A stretch of 64,000 nucleotides of DNA. It comes from Lachnospiraceae bacterium 28-4. GTDB taxonomy: Bacteria > Bacillota > Clostridia > Lachnospirales > Lachnospiraceae. Positions within the stretch are counted from its first letter, which is position 1, and the number at the start of each line of letters is the position of its first letter. Shown here piece after piece: positions 45,528 through 55,445 of the stretch. Below the pieces are notes generated by a model. It saw only the letters and a program-made list of their open reading frames with translations, was not told where the DNA came from and ran no database searches. The stretch lies in contig KE159598.1 of assembly GCA_000403275.2 (NCBI GenBank), positions 832,356 to 896,355 of the forward strand, given 5' to 3'. A program made the translations under genes and the position numbers.

Positions 45528-46220
45528 ATGTTGACAGAAGAGTCCATAAACGAATTGGAAGAAAAAATAGGATATTGTTTTCAGAAGAAGGAACTGTTGA
45601 AACAGGCATTTACCCACAGTTCTTTTGTAAACGAGCAGCGGATCAACCGGCTGCCGGATTATGAAAGACTGGAATTTTTGGGAGATGCAGTATTAGAACT
45701 GACGACCAGCGATTTTTTGTTCCGGCATTTTCCGGATGTGAAGGAAGGCGAACTGACGAAGAGGCGGGCATCCATCGTATGCGGTTCTTCCCTGGCACGG
45801 TGCGTGGAAGATTTTGGCCTGGGGCAGTATATTCAGATGGGAAAAGGAGAAGAGACTACCGGAGGACGGCATAAGGAGAATATCCTGTCCGATGTGCTGG
45901 AGGCAGTCATAGGAGCGGTTCATCTGGACGGCGGTTTTGAGCAGGCTGTTGCGCTGATTCATCGCCTTATTTTGGATGATTTTGAGGATAAAAGGTTATT
46001 TTATGACAGCAAAACGCTGCTGCAGGAATATGTGCAAAAAGAAAAAGGCGCAGTGCTGGAATATGTGCTGGTAAACGAATATGGCCCGGACCATAGCAGG
46101 GAGTTTGTGGTGGAAGCCAGGGTAAACGGCAGACCGATGGGAAAAGGGATAGGGAGGACAAAAAAGGCGGCAGAACAGCAGGCCGCTTATGAAGCTCTTT
46201 TGGCAGCCGGAGAAAAATAA
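45528..46220 (+). CDS. rnc: Ribonuclease III
   Basis: 230 aa from the ATG at 45528 (GGAAAGGA upstream; an in-frame GTG at 45495 lacks one). The catalytic signature ERLEFLGDAVLEL is at residues 46-58 with Glu49 and Asp53. The C-terminal double-stranded-RNA-binding domain is at about 155-228. It processes rRNA and other structured RNA. Its two 16-base-apart neighbours, acpP and smc, follow the Firmicutes order. Confidence 0.97.
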   Translation: MLTEESINELEEKIGYCFQKKELLKQAFTHSSFVNEQRINRLPDYERLEFLGDAVLELTTSDFLFRHFPDVKEGELTKRRASIVCGSSLARCVEDFGLGQYIQMGKGEETTGGRHKENILSDVLEAVIGAVHLDGGFEQAVALIHRLILDDFEDKRLFYDSKTLLQEYVQKEKGAVLEYVLVNEYGPDHSREFVVEARVNGRPMGKGIGRTKKAAEQQAAYEALLAAGEK

Positions 46221-46236
46221 GTAAACGGGAGAATAT

Positions 46237-49200
46237 ATGTATTTAAAAAGTATAGAGGTGCATGGATTTAAGTCATTTGCCAATAAAATAGTGTTCCGGT
46301 TCCATAATGGCATTACCGGGATCGTGGGGCCTAACGGCAGCGGTAAGAGCAATGTTGCCGATGCTGTCCGCTGGGTGCTGGGAGAGCAGCGGGTAAAGCA
46401 GTTAAGGGGAGCTTCCATGCAGGATGTTATTTTTTCCGGAACGGAAATGCGCAAGGCCCTCGGCTATGCCTACGTGGCAATTACTTTGGATAACAGCGAC
46501 CATCAGCTGGCGGTCGATTACGATGAAGTGACGGTGGCCAGGAGGATATACCGTTCGGGAGAGAGCGAATATCTTTTAAACGGTACTCCCTGCAGGCTCA
46601 AAGATGTCAACGAACTGTTTTATGATACGGGAATCGGCAAGGAAGGATATTCCATCATCGGACAGGGGCAGATTGACAAAATATTGAGCGGCAAGCCGGA
46701 AGAACGCAGGGAATTGTTCGACGAGGCAGCAGGAATCGTAAAGTTTAAACGGCGTAAAAACGCGGCGCAGAAGAAATTGGAGGATGAGAAGCAAAATCTC
46801 CTGCGCGTGGGGGATATTTTATCGGAGCTGGAAAAGCAGACAGGCCCTTTGGAAAAACAGTCGGAAACGGCAAAAATATATTTGAAGAAAAAAGAAGAAC
46901 TGAAAGCTTTGGACGTCAACATGTTTCTACTGGAAAATGCCAGGATCAGGGAACAACTGAAGGCTGTGGAGGAAAAATACGGCATCGCCGGCGGCGACCT
47001 GAGGGAAACGACGGAAAAATATGAGGGTATCAAGGCGGAATATGAGCAGATTCAGGGGAAGATCGAGCTGTTGGACGAGTCGATAGAAGCGGCCAGGACA
47101 AAATTAACGGATACGGAGCTTTTGCGGGGAAAGCTGGAAGGGGAGATCAATGTTCTGCAGGAACAGATCAACTCGGCAAAGGGGAATGAAGAACATTTGA
47201 AAAACAGGCGTCAGGCCCTGTATAAAGAAATCGAAGCAAAAAATATAGATAAAGAAGCGATTTTAGAGGATAAAAAGGAAATCGACGGACAGCTTGCCGA
47301 GGCGGAAAAAGTAAGGGATGAGGCGAGAGGTCTGTTAAGCGATGTCCAGAATAAAATTGAAGAATTAAACAATAACATAGAGTCGGGAAAAAATACAATT
47401 ATCGATGCCCTGAACGGCCGCGCGACTATCAAATCCAAGATCGGGCGTTTTGACACGATGATGGAGCAGGTGAATATCCGTAAGGCGGAATTGACTTCCC
47501 GCCTGCTTCGTGTGAAATCGGACGAAGCCAGACAGGAGGAGACGATCCGGCAGCTGGAGGAAGAATTTGAAAGAATCAACGGGGAGATCATCCATTTTAA
47601 TGAAACCCAGTCGGTAATTGAAGAAAAGCTGGGGGGGCTTCATGATGAACTGGCGGGGAGGGACCAACAGCTGCGCGACGCCCAGGTCGTTTATCATCAG
47701 GAGAAATCGAAGCTGGATGCACTGGCCAACCTGACGGAGCGGTATGACGGTTATGGCGGCAGCGTAAAACGAGTGATGGAGTGCAAGGAAGAAGAAAAAG
47801 GAATTATAGGGGTCGTAGCCGATATTATAAAGGTGGATAAAAAATATGAGACGGCCATAGAAACGGCTCTTGGCGGAAATATTCAGAATATTGTCACGGA
47901 AGACGAAGGCACGGCAAAGAGGATGATTGCCTTTTTAAAGAAACATAAGGCAGGACGGGCTACATTCCTTCCCTTGACAAGCATCACGGAACCACAGGAA
48001 TTCAAACATTCGGAGGCTCTGAAAGAAGAAGGGGTGGTAGGAATGGCGGACAGCCTGGTAAAAACGGATAAAAAATATCAGGATGTGGCCAAAGCGATGC
48101 TGGGAAGGATCGTCGTGGTGGATCATGTGGATCATGCGGTGAAAATAGCGAGGAAATTCCACTACGGAATCCGTATGGTGACGCTGGAGGGGGAACTTCT
48201 CGTACCGGGGGGCGCTATCAGCGGCGGCGCTTTTAAAAACAGCAGCAACCTTCTCGGAAGAAGAAGGGAAATGGAAGAACTGGCCGCAAAGGTAAAGGAA
48301 TATCTGACGAAAATAGACGGCTTGCTGGAGGATATCGAAAATACAAAGAAGGAAAGAAACAGGCTGAGGATGGAGCTGGAAAATACCAAATCCGGCTTGC
48401 AGGATAAATTTATTGAACAGAATACGGCCAGGATGAATGTGATCAAGGCGCAGGAACGGAAAAACGAAACGGAGGAAGGCTTCGGGGAACTGAAAAACGA
48501 AGAGAGGGAAATCGAAGAAAAAATATTGGAGATCCGGTCAGAGAAGGAAGCCATCGTCAGGGAATTGGAGGAGTCCGAACGCCTGGAAACCAATGTGCAG
48601 AAGCAGATCCAGGAATTCCAGAAAGAACTGGAAGAGCAAAGAAAAGGAGAATCCGAGCAGTCAAAAGAAGTTTCCAAATGGGAAGTGGAGGCGGAAAAAA
48701 TGCTTCAGCGCCAGGAATTCCACCGGCAGAATGTGGAGCGTATCGACGGAGAAATCAAACGTTTTGCCGCAGAACTGACCCAGGTGGAAGAGGGATTGGA
48801 GAACAGCGCCGCGGAAGCGGAGAGGAAGAGACAGAATATTCTGGAGATCGAAAATACCATCGCGGCTTCCGATACGTTCCGGTCCGATGCGGAAGTCCGT
48901 TTAAAAGAGGAAATTACGGAAAGGGAAGGCCTGTCCGCAAAACAAAAGAATTTCTTTGCGACGAGAGAAGAACTGGCGGAAAGAATGTCCGCGCTTGATA
49001 AGGAAGTGTACAGACTGAACGCCCAGCGGGAAAAACTGGAGGAATCCATAGAAAGCCAGATCAATTACATGTGGAACGAATATGAGATTACGCTTTCCGA
49101 CGCGGCGTCCATGAGGGACGAAAGCATGACGGAGCTTTCTTCCATGAAAAAAGAGGCGGCTTCATTGAAGGAACAGATTCGAAAATTAGGGGATGTGAAT

Positions 49201-49797
49201 GTCAATGCGATAGAGGATTATAAAAACCTGATGGAGAGATACCTGTTCCTGAAAAATCAGCATGACGATCTGGTGGAAGCGGAAAAAACGCTGTTAAATA
49301 TTATCGAGGAACTGGATACCGCCATGCGCAGACAATTCGAAGAAAAATTTGCGGAGATCGGCAGGGAGTTCGATAAAGTGTTTAAGGAACTGTTCGGCGG
49401 AGGAAAGGGAACTTTGGAGCTGATGGAAGAGGAGGATATTCTGGAGGCTGGCATCCGCATTATCGCGCAGCCGCCGGGAAAGAAACTGCAAAATATGATG
49501 CAGCTGTCAGGAGGGGAAAAGGCGTTGACGGCCATCGCGCTTTTATTTGCCATCCAGAACCTGAAACCGTCGCCCTTCTGTCTTTTGGATGAGATCGAGG
49601 CGGCTCTGGATGAGAATAATGTGGGAAGGTTTGCAAAATATTTGCATAAGCTGACAAAACATACACAATTTATTGTAATTACTCACAGACGTGGTACAAT
49701 GGAGAAAGCGGACAGGCTTTATGGCATTACGATGCAGGAAAAAGGCGTGTCCACGCTGGTAAGCGTTAATTTGATTGACAAGGAGCTGGATGATTAG
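46237..49797 (+). CDS. smc: Chromosome partition protein SMC
   Basis: 1186 aa, full length. Walker A GPNGSGKSN at residues 31-39; long coiled coil; hinge about 500-680 with the GG-rich VPGGAISGG; second coil; signature LSGGEKALTAIALLFA near 1090; Walker B CLLDEIEAALD near 1113. It forms the condensin ring that compacts and segregates chromosomes. It starts 17 bases after rnc and is followed by ftsY. Confidence 0.98.
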   Translation: MYLKSIEVHGFKSFANKIVFRFHNGITGIVGPNGSGKSNVADAVRWVLGEQRVKQLRGASMQDVIFSGTEMRKALGYAYVAITLDNSDHQLAVDYDEVTVARRIYRSGESEYLLNGTPCRLKDVNELFYDTGIGKEGYSIIGQGQIDKILSGKPEERRELFDEAAGIVKFKRRKNAAQKKLEDEKQNLLRVGDILSELEKQTGPLEKQSETAKIYLKKKEELKALDVNMFLLENARIREQLKAVEEKYGIAGGDLRETTEKYEGIKAEYEQIQGKIELLDESIEAARTKLTDTELLRGKLEGEINVLQEQINSAKGNEEHLKNRRQALYKEIEAKNIDKEAILEDKKEIDGQLAEAEKVRDEARGLLSDVQNKIEELNNNIESGKNTIIDALNGRATIKSKIGRFDTMMEQVNIRKAELTSRLLRVKSDEARQEETIRQLEEEFERINGEIIHFNETQSVIEEKLGGLHDELAGRDQQLRDAQVVYHQEKSKLDALANLTERYDGYGGSVKRVMECKEEEKGIIGVVADIIKVDKKYETAIETALGGNIQNIVTEDEGTAKRMIAFLKKHKAGRATFLPLTSITEPQEFKHSEALKEEGVVGMADSLVKTDKKYQDVAKAMLGRIVVVDHVDHAVKIARKFHYGIRMVTLEGELLVPGGAISGGAFKNSSNLLGRRREMEELAAKVKEYLTKIDGLLEDIENTKKERNRLRMELENTKSGLQDKFIEQNTARMNVIKAQERKNETEEGFGELKNEEREIEEKILEIRSEKEAIVRELEESERLETNVQKQIQEFQKELEEQRKGESEQSKEVSKWEVEAEKMLQRQEFHRQNVERIDGEIKRFAAELTQVEEGLENSAAEAERKRQNILEIENTIAASDTFRSDAEVRLKEEITEREGLSAKQKNFFATREELAERMSALDKEVYRLNAQREKLEESIESQINYMWNEYEITLSDAASMRDESMTELSSMKKEAASLKEQIRKLGDVNVNAIEDYKNLMERYLFLKNQHDDLVEAEKTLLNIIEELDTAMRRQFEEKFAEIGREFDKVFKELFGGGKGTLELMEEEDILEAGIRIIAQPPGKKLQNMMQLSGGEKALTAIALLFAIQNLKPSPFCLLDEIEAALDENNVGRFAKYLHKLTKHTQFIVITHRRGTMEKADRLYGITMQEKGVSTLVSVNLIDKELDD

Positions 49798-49823
49798 GGC
49801 TTTGCAGTAAAAATGGAGGAAGC

Positions 49824-50774
49824 ATGATGGGCGGAGAGAAAAAAGGATTTTTCAGCAGATTGAAGGATGGGCTTACAAAGACAAGGAATAATATCGTAAA
49901 TGGAATTGATTCCGTTTTTAACGGATTTTCGGCCATTGATGAAGATTTTTATGAAGAACTGGAAGAGATATTGATCATCGGGGACATCGGTGTGAATGCG
50001 ACAAATTCCATTATTGAAAAACTGCGGGCACAAGTGAAGGAAAATCATATCAAACAGCCTTCGGAGTGCAAGGAATTTTTGATCAAAAGTATCAAGGAGC
50101 AGATGAGAGTGGAGGAGACGGCTTATGAATTTGAGCATAAGCAGTCGGTCATACTTGTCATAGGTGTGAACGGAGTGGGAAAGACCACATCTGTCGGCAA
50201 GCTGGCGGGGATATTGAAAGACCAGGGGCGCAAGGTATTGATTGCGGCAGCGGATACTTTCCGTGCGGCGGCCGGAGAACAGCTTGGCGAATGGGCGAAC
50301 CGGGCGGGAGTGGATATTATCAGGGGAGCGGAAGGCTCCGATCCGGCCAGCATTATTTATGATGCGGTAAATGCGGCGAAGGCGAGGAATGTGGATGTAT
50401 TGATATGCGATACGGCAGGACGGCTGCATAACAAAAAGAATTTGATGGAAGAACTGAAAAAGATAAACCGCGTAATTGACAGGGAGTTTCCGGGAGTATA
50501 CAGAGAAAATCTGGTGGTATTGGACGGCACGACCGGACAGAATGCTTTGAAACAGGCGATCGACTTCGGAGAAGTGACCGACCTGACGGGAATTATTTTA
50601 ACGAAGATGGATGGAACCGCAAAGGGAGGCATCGCCGTAGCCATACAATCGGAGCTGCATATCCCCGTTAAATATATCGGGGTGGGGGAAACCTTGGAGG
50701 ATCTGCAAAAATTTGATTCGGATCAGTTTGTAAACGCTCTGTTTGATATCAGGCAGACGGAGGAAGAGGGATAA
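49824..50774 (+). CDS. ftsY: Signal recognition particle receptor FtsY
   Basis: 316 aa. NG domain with G1 GVNGVGKTTS (residues 114-123), the DTFRAAA segment, DTAGRLHNKK, and TKMDGTAKGG. The acidic A domain is short, as is usual in Gram-positives. It docks ribosome-SRP complexes at the membrane. GGAGGAAG precedes the ATG; ATG at 49827 is an alternative. Confidence 0.97.
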   Translation: MMGGEKKGFFSRLKDGLTKTRNNIVNGIDSVFNGFSAIDEDFYEELEEILIIGDIGVNATNSIIEKLRAQVKENHIKQPSECKEFLIKSIKEQMRVEETAYEFEHKQSVILVIGVNGVGKTTSVGKLAGILKDQGRKVLIAAADTFRAAAGEQLGEWANRAGVDIIRGAEGSDPASIIYDAVNAAKARNVDVLICDTAGRLHNKKNLMEELKKINRVIDREFPGVYRENLVVLDGTTGQNALKQAIDFGEVTDLTGIILTKMDGTAKGGIAVAIQSELHIPVKYIGVGETLEDLQKFDSDQFVNALFDIRQTEEEG

Positions 50775-50798
50775 AGCGGAATACAGGAGGTAGGACAA

Positions 50799-52022
50799 GT
50801 GACGGAGGAAATGTTGACGCTGGATAAATTTGAAGAAGCTTCGGAAGTGGTCAGGCAGGTGACGCAGGAGACAAAACTGGTATACAGCAGCTATCTAAGC
50901 GCGCAGACTGGGAATAAAGTATATTTGAAGCCGGAAAATATGCAGTTTACAGGGGCATATAAAGTGCGGGGCGCATATTATAAGCTGAGTACTCTGACGG
51001 ATGAGGAACGCAGACGGGGATTGATTACGGCTTCCGCCGGAAACCATGCCCAGGGCGTTGCTTATGCGGCAAAATGCCACGGAGTGAAGGCGGTCATAGT
51101 AATGCCCAATACGACGCCCCTGATCAAAGTAAACCGGACGAAAAGCTATGGGGCGGAAGTAGTTCTGTTCGGTGATGTGTATGACGAGGCATGCGGCCGC
51201 GCCTATGAACTGGCAGAAGAAAAAGGATATACTTTCATTCATCCTTTCGACGACCTGGCTGTGGCCACCGGACAGGGGACGATTGCCATGGAAATTTTTA
51301 AAGAACTTCCTCTCGTGGATTATATCCTGGTTCCCATCGGGGGAGGAGGATTGGCGACCGGCGTATCAACGCTTGCGAAACTGCTGAATCCAAAAATTAA
51401 AGTGATTGGCGTGGAACCGGCGGGAGCGAACTGCCTCCAGGCCTCGATAAAAGAAGGAAAAGTAATGACATTGGATTATGTCAGCACGATTGCGGACGGT
51501 ACGGCGGTAAAGACGCCGGGAACGAAGATATTCCCCTATCTATGCAAGTATTTGGACGATATTCTCACAGTGGAAGATGAAGAGCTGGTAGTCGCATTTC
51601 TGGATATGGTGGAAAATCATAAAATGGTTGTGGAAAATTCCGGTCTTCTCACGGTGGCGGCGTTGAAACATCTCAACGTAAAGGATAAAAGGGTAGTATC
51701 CATTTTAAGCGGGGGAAATATGGATGTGATCACCATGTCTTCCGTTGTGCAGCAGGGCCTTATCCTCCGAGACAGGATCTTTACGGTATCCGTGCTTCTG
51801 CCCGACAGGCCGGGCGAGCTGAGCCATGTAGCGGATGTGATCGCGAAACAAAACGGCAATGTAATCAAGCTGGAGCACAACCAGTTTGTATCCATTAACA
51901 GGAATGCGGCAGTGGAGCTGCGCATTACGCTGGAAGCCTTCGGCTCCGAACATAAGAAGCAGATCATTGACGCCCTGCATGAGAGCGGATACCAGCCCAA
52001 GGTAGTCAGAACGAATATATAG
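50799..52022 (+). CDS. ilvA: Threonine ammonia-lyase with C-terminal ACT domain
   Basis: 407 aa, GTG start with GGAGG at a good distance. PLP Lys55 in TGAYKVRGA; SAGNHAQGVAYAA; the glycine phosphate loop PIGGGGLATG. An ACT-like domain covers about residues 325-405 (VSVLLPDRPGELSHVADVI). It converts threonine to 2-oxobutanoate, for isoleucine synthesis or catabolism. With a single ACT domain it resembles the shorter IlvA/TdcB forms; biosynthetic and catabolic roles cannot be separated by sequence alone. Confidence 0.93.
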   Translation: MTEEMLTLDKFEEASEVVRQVTQETKLVYSSYLSAQTGNKVYLKPENMQFTGAYKVRGAYYKLSTLTDEERRRGLITASAGNHAQGVAYAAKCHGVKAVIVMPNTTPLIKVNRTKSYGAEVVLFGDVYDEACGRAYELAEEKGYTFIHPFDDLAVATGQGTIAMEIFKELPLVDYILVPIGGGGLATGVSTLAKLLNPKIKVIGVEPAGANCLQASIKEGKVMTLDYVSTIADGTAVKTPGTKIFPYLCKYLDDILTVEDEELVVAFLDMVENHKMVVENSGLLTVAALKHLNVKDKRVVSILSGGNMDVITMSSVVQQGLILRDRIFTVSVLLPDRPGELSHVADVIAKQNGNVIKLEHNQFVSINRNAAVELRITLEAFGSEHKKQIIDALHESGYQPKVVRTNI

Positions 52023-52029
52023 ATATAGA

Positions 52030-52073
52030 AAGATTGTTTTTGAGGTATAGGAAATACCGGGAATGGCAATCTT
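52030..52073 (+). other. Branched hairpin between ilvA and the YitT gene
   Basis: AAGATTG (52030-52036) pairs with CAATCTT (52067-52073), enclosing GGTAT/ATACC. The right arm is followed by ATG at 52074, which would be an in-frame but poorly served start for the next gene. There is no T run, so it is not a classical terminator. Confidence 0.45.
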
Positions 52074-52109
52074 ATGTTAGTATCCAGAAAACGAAACCGG
52101 AGTTTGTAT

Positions 52110-53054
52110 ATGAAAGAGAAGTCAGCGGATCAGGCAGCGGAAGAAAGATATCTTGTAAAAATCGAACAGGAGTATGAGAAAAAAAGGGAAACGAAAAAAT
52201 CAATCGGGGAAATTGCCCTGGACTATATGATCATTACCTTGGCATCGGTGATTTATGGGGCGGCGGTCAGCCTGTTTATTGATCCGAATGATCTCGCTCC
52301 GGGAGGAGTAACCGGAATTGCGATTCTGTTAAGCCGTGCGATACCGCTGGAAACGGGAACTCTTATACTCCTGCTCAATGTGCCTATTGTTCTTTTAGGA
52401 GTATGGAAATTCGGGGTTCGTTTTATTATTTCCACTTTTTATGCCATCGCGATGACTTCCCTGTTTACAAATCTTCTGGCACCTTTTGGGGCGGCGACGG
52501 ATGATATTCTGCTGGCGGCTCTTGCAGGAAGCGTTTTGATTGCGGTATCCATTGGAACGATATTCAAGAGAGGGGCGACGACGGGTGGAACCGATATTAT
52601 TATTAAATGTCTCCGACTGAAATTTCCCCATTTAAAGACAGGAGTTTTGTTTTTTATAACGGATGTGTGCATCGTATCCATTTCCGGATTTGTGTTTCGG
52701 AATATCGATTCCGCATTGTATGCGGGAATTGCAGTGGTAGTTACGGCCGTTGTTCTGGATGTTGTCCTTTATGGAAGGGACGGCGCAAAGCTGGTTTATA
52801 TCATCAGCGACTGCCAGGAGAAGATCACGGACAGACTGCTGGCGGATCTGGATGTGGGAGTTACCCATTTGAGCGGCGCAGGGGCATATAGCGGAAAAGA
52901 AAAAAAGATCATTATGTGTGTGGTAAAGAAACCTTTGTTTCCACGCGTGGAAGGCATTGTAAAGGAAGAAGATCCGGACGCCTTTATGATTGTTACCAGC
53001 GCAACGGAAATATTCGGGGAGGGCTATAAGAGTTATTTCAGCGAAAAAATATAG
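52110..53054 (+). CDS. YitT family membrane protein (DUF2179)
   Basis: 314 aa from the ATG at 52110, which has CGGAG seven bases upstream; the in-frame ATG at 52074 lacks a site. An N-terminal charged tail of about 30 residues is followed by five or so membrane helices (GGVTGIAILLSR; TGGTDIIIKCLRLKF) and a C-terminal cytosolic DUF2179 domain (about 225-314; HLSGAGAYSGKEKKIIMCVV). The family's transport or signalling role is not established. Confidence 0.92.
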   Translation: MKEKSADQAAEERYLVKIEQEYEKKRETKKSIGEIALDYMIITLASVIYGAAVSLFIDPNDLAPGGVTGIAILLSRAIPLETGTLILLLNVPIVLLGVWKFGVRFIISTFYAIAMTSLFTNLLAPFGAATDDILLAALAGSVLIAVSIGTIFKRGATTGGTDIIIKCLRLKFPHLKTGVLFFITDVCIVSISGFVFRNIDSALYAGIAVVVTAVVLDVVLYGRDGAKLVYIISDCQEKITDRLLADLDVGVTHLSGAGAYSGKEKKIIMCVVKKPLFPRVEGIVKEEDPDAFMIVTSATEIFGEGYKSYFSEKI

Positions 53055-53114
53055 CTTTTGGAATGTATGCAATATGTGATAAGTTACGGCGGATGAAAAG
53101 AAGCGGGGATGCAG

Positions 53115-54314
53115 ATGAAGCACAGGGATTATTCCAATAGAAATACGAATGATAGAAATACCAATGATATTTTTATCCAGGATATGGATCGGGAGGAGTT
53201 ACATAGTTATCCTTCGGGGAAAACATTCCCGGGTGAGGGGATGCCGCCAAAAAGGAGAAAAAGAAGGAGAAGGCGGGGAATCGCCCTGCCGGTATTTTTG
53301 TGTATCATAGCGCTTGGATCTTTGACGGGCTGTCTGTTTCTGGTGATAAAAAACAGGCTGTTGGAAACGGAGATCAGCGAAGCGGCGGCATATGTGGAGG
53401 AAATGAACAACACCGTATTATATACGGAAGAGGAAACAGCGGATATGATCAACGCCGCGGTTTCGGATGCTTCCAGACAGAAGGAGGAAGATATTCTAGG
53501 AAGGGTAAAGACGATGATGGAGAACGGCGAGGGAACTTCCGCCATGCTGCGGGAACTTTATCCGGGCGAGATCGTGGTTGCGGCTGACAGCCGGTATTAT
53601 TTTTTCCCTGTTCTGGATACGATCAGGCATCATTCATACATAGAGGATCAGTTTGTCATGAATGAAGATGATATTTTGGAATACATGGCGGACGGAGAAG
53701 TTTTATCGAAAAAGGGAATCGACGTTTCCAGGTACCAGGGGGAGATCGACTGGGAGAAGGTGGCGGGGGACGGCGTGGAATATGCGTTTATCCGGCTGGG
53801 AATACGGGGAGCGACGGAAGGAAAACTGATGCTGGATGAAACTTATGAAGATAATATGGAGGGAGCGCTGGAAAACGGCGTCAATGTGGGCGTTTATTTT
53901 TTCACACAGGCGTTGAACAAAGAAGAAGCCGTCGAGGAAGCGGAATTTGTCTTAGAAAATTTGAAGGATTATGATGTTTCGTATCCGATCGTTCTGGATG
54001 TGGAAGAAATAACGACGAAAAATCCCCGCACGAAAAATATGGGGAAACAAGACTGGACCAATGTATGTATCGCTTTTTGCGACCGTATCAGGGAGGCGGG
54101 CTATGTGCCGATGATTTATGGCAATTTGAAGACCTTTATGCTTATGGTAGATCTGGAACAGTTGGAGGAGTACGAGAAGTGGTTTGCCTATTACCGGACA
54201 CCGTTGTATTTTCCTTATGAATTCAGCGTTTGGCAATATAGTTCCACGGGGAAGGTAAACGGGATCGACACCGATGTGGATATGAATATCAGTATGAAAG
54301 ATTGGGGAGAATAG
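53115..54314 (+). CDS. Membrane-anchored GH25 lysozyme (muramidase)
   Basis: 399 aa from the ATG at 53115, six bases after GGGG; ATG at 53109 touches that site. A basic cytoplasmic tail (KRRKRRRRR), one helix at about 56-78, a helical linker about 80-190, then a GH25 domain about 200-395 with the active-site strands GIDVSRYQGEIDW (Asp203) and PIVLDVEE. It should cut the glycan of peptidoglycan while staying attached to the membrane, suggesting a role in wall remodelling rather than phage lysis. Confidence 0.93.
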   Translation: MKHRDYSNRNTNDRNTNDIFIQDMDREELHSYPSGKTFPGEGMPPKRRKRRRRRGIALPVFLCIIALGSLTGCLFLVIKNRLLETEISEAAAYVEEMNNTVLYTEEETADMINAAVSDASRQKEEDILGRVKTMMENGEGTSAMLRELYPGEIVVAADSRYYFFPVLDTIRHHSYIEDQFVMNEDDILEYMADGEVLSKKGIDVSRYQGEIDWEKVAGDGVEYAFIRLGIRGATEGKLMLDETYEDNMEGALENGVNVGVYFFTQALNKEEAVEEAEFVLENLKDYDVSYPIVLDVEEITTKNPRTKNMGKQDWTNVCIAFCDRIREAGYVPMIYGNLKTFMLMVDLEQLEEYEKWFAYYRTPLYFPYEFSVWQYSSTGKVNGIDTDVDMNISMKDWGE

Positions 54315-54334
54315 AGATATTTTCCCCAATCTTT
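54297..54334. terminator. Bidirectional terminator between the lysozyme and the - strand gene
   Basis: AAAGATTGGGGA pairs with TCCCCAATCTTT over 12 bp, overlapping the end of the lysozyme gene. It has T on both sides and can serve the convergent gene at 54344-54580. Confidence 0.8.
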
Positions 54335-54343
54335 CTGCAGATG

Positions 54344-54580
54344 TTAGAAACCTGCCATCATAAGCCCGATCAGCTGGTCCCGCTGAACGGCGTCCTCGGA
54401 ACCCTTCGCTTTTGAGGCGGTGCCGCTGAGTTCTATGTCGCTGGAGGCGGCGCGCATCAGCTTTTCCTGGAATTCTTTTTTATCCTTTGCTGCCTTTTCA
54501 GCCCTTCTTTCCGCTTTGGCCTGGTTTTGCAGTCTCATGGCGTTTTCCATGGAATGAAGCATTTGTGTCATATCGGTCAT
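54344..54580 (-). CDS. Small charged helical protein, function unknown
   Basis: 78 aa, not recognised. Residues about 10-45 are Lys/Arg/Glu/Ala-rich and probably one helix (RLQNQAKAERRAEKAAKDKK). The C-terminus is RDQLIGLMMAGF. A strong AAAGGAGGT site six bases before the start supports a real gene. No signal peptide or membrane helix. It lies convergent with the lysozyme gene. Confidence 0.75.
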   Translation of the reverse strand: MTDMTQMLHSMENAMRLQNQAKAERRAEKAAKDKKEFQEKLMRAASSDIELSGTASKAKGSEDAVQRDQLIGLMMAGF

Positions 54581-54658
54581 AAGTTACCTCCTTTCATTGA
54601 CGCCTGTTTTTCTTTCATTTATTGTATCGGCTGTTTTGGATGTTATTTTATATTGTAA

Positions 54659-54687
54659 TTGTATATTCTGTGATTATCAGATATAAT
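54659..54687 (+). promoter_or_regulatory. Promoter of the Uma2 gene
   Basis: TTGTAT (54659-54664) and TATAAT (54682-54687) with a 17-base spacer, just upstream of the Uma2 ribosome site. Confidence 0.75.
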
Positions 54688-54709
54688 AAAATCAGGTTTG
54701 GAGGTGAAA

Positions 54710-55267
54710 GTGATAGATACATTGAGAAAAGAAGATATTTGTACGATAGATGACATTTATGCTTTGCCGGACGGGGAACGGGCCGAGTTAATTGATGGAA
54801 AGCTTTATGCTATGGCTCCGCCGAATACAAAACATCAAAGATTGGTACATTTTTTTGACAGGGAAATAGGAAACTATATTCAGCACAATCATGGAGAATG
54901 CGAAGTATTTCCTGCGCCGTTTTCTGTATTTTTAAATGAAAATGATAAAAATTATGTAGAACCGGATATATCTGTAATATGCGATAAGAATAAAATAACA
55001 GACAGGGGATGCAATGGAGCGCCGGATTGGGTGATTGAGATTGTTTCGAAAAGCAGTAAGTATATGGACTATTATACAAAACTTTTTAAATATCGAACGG
55101 CTGGAGTAAAAGAATATTGGATAGTGGATCCTGTAAAGGATTTGGTTATGGTATATAGATTCGAAAAAGAAACAATAGAGCAGTATTCTTTTGGTGAAGA
55201 TATGCCGGTTGGAATTTATGAAGGATTTTCACTGAAAGTGGAACCGGATACGGAACAGACTGAATAA
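54710..55267 (+). CDS. Uma2 family (DUF820) PD-(D/E)XK nuclease-like protein
   Basis: 185 aa from the GTG at 54710, with GGAGGTG directly upstream; in-frame TTG (54698) and GTG (54704) overlap that site. The restriction-endonuclease-like core is visible: VEPDISVIC (Asp), then APDWVIEIVSKSS (Asp/Glu). The family has the fold of nucleases but its function is unproven. It is A+T-rich compared with its neighbours, has its own promoter, and sits alone between core genes, which suggests recent acquisition. Confidence 0.85.
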   Translation: MIDTLRKEDICTIDDIYALPDGERAELIDGKLYAMAPPNTKHQRLVHFFDREIGNYIQHNHGECEVFPAPFSVFLNENDKNYVEPDISVICDKNKITDRGCNGAPDWVIEIVSKSSKYMDYYTKLFKYRTAGVKEYWIVDPVKDLVMVYRFEKETIEQYSFGEDMPVGIYEGFSLKVEPDTEQTE

Positions 55268-55318
55268 ATAACAGATAATAAGGCAACGCCCGGACAAGGA
55301 GCAGCATGAAAATTCTTC

Positions 55319-55347
55319 TTGCATTTTCCAACTGCCGGTGCTATAGT
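55319..55347 (+). promoter_or_regulatory. Promoter of the rimP-nusA-infB operon
   Basis: TTGCAT (55319-55324) and TATAGT (55342-55347) with a 17-base spacer. It lies upstream of the leader terminator at 55377. Confidence 0.65.
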
Positions 55348-55376
55348 AATAAGAAGATAATATGTTACCGTTAATC

Positions 55377-55404
55377 AGAGTGGACTTGCGAGTCCACTCT
55401 TTTT
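55377..55404 (+). terminator. Leader terminator (attenuator) of the nusA operon
   Basis: A perfect 10-bp stem AGAGTGGACT/AGTCCACTCT with a TGCG loop and a run of T. It lies after the predicted operon promoter and before rimP, so it could control expression by premature termination. It also shows that the in-frame ATG at 55362 cannot be the rimP start. Confidence 0.85.
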
Positions 55405-55445
55405 GCGGGGATGAAAACTATATGGGGAAAGGAATCGGTGGGAGT

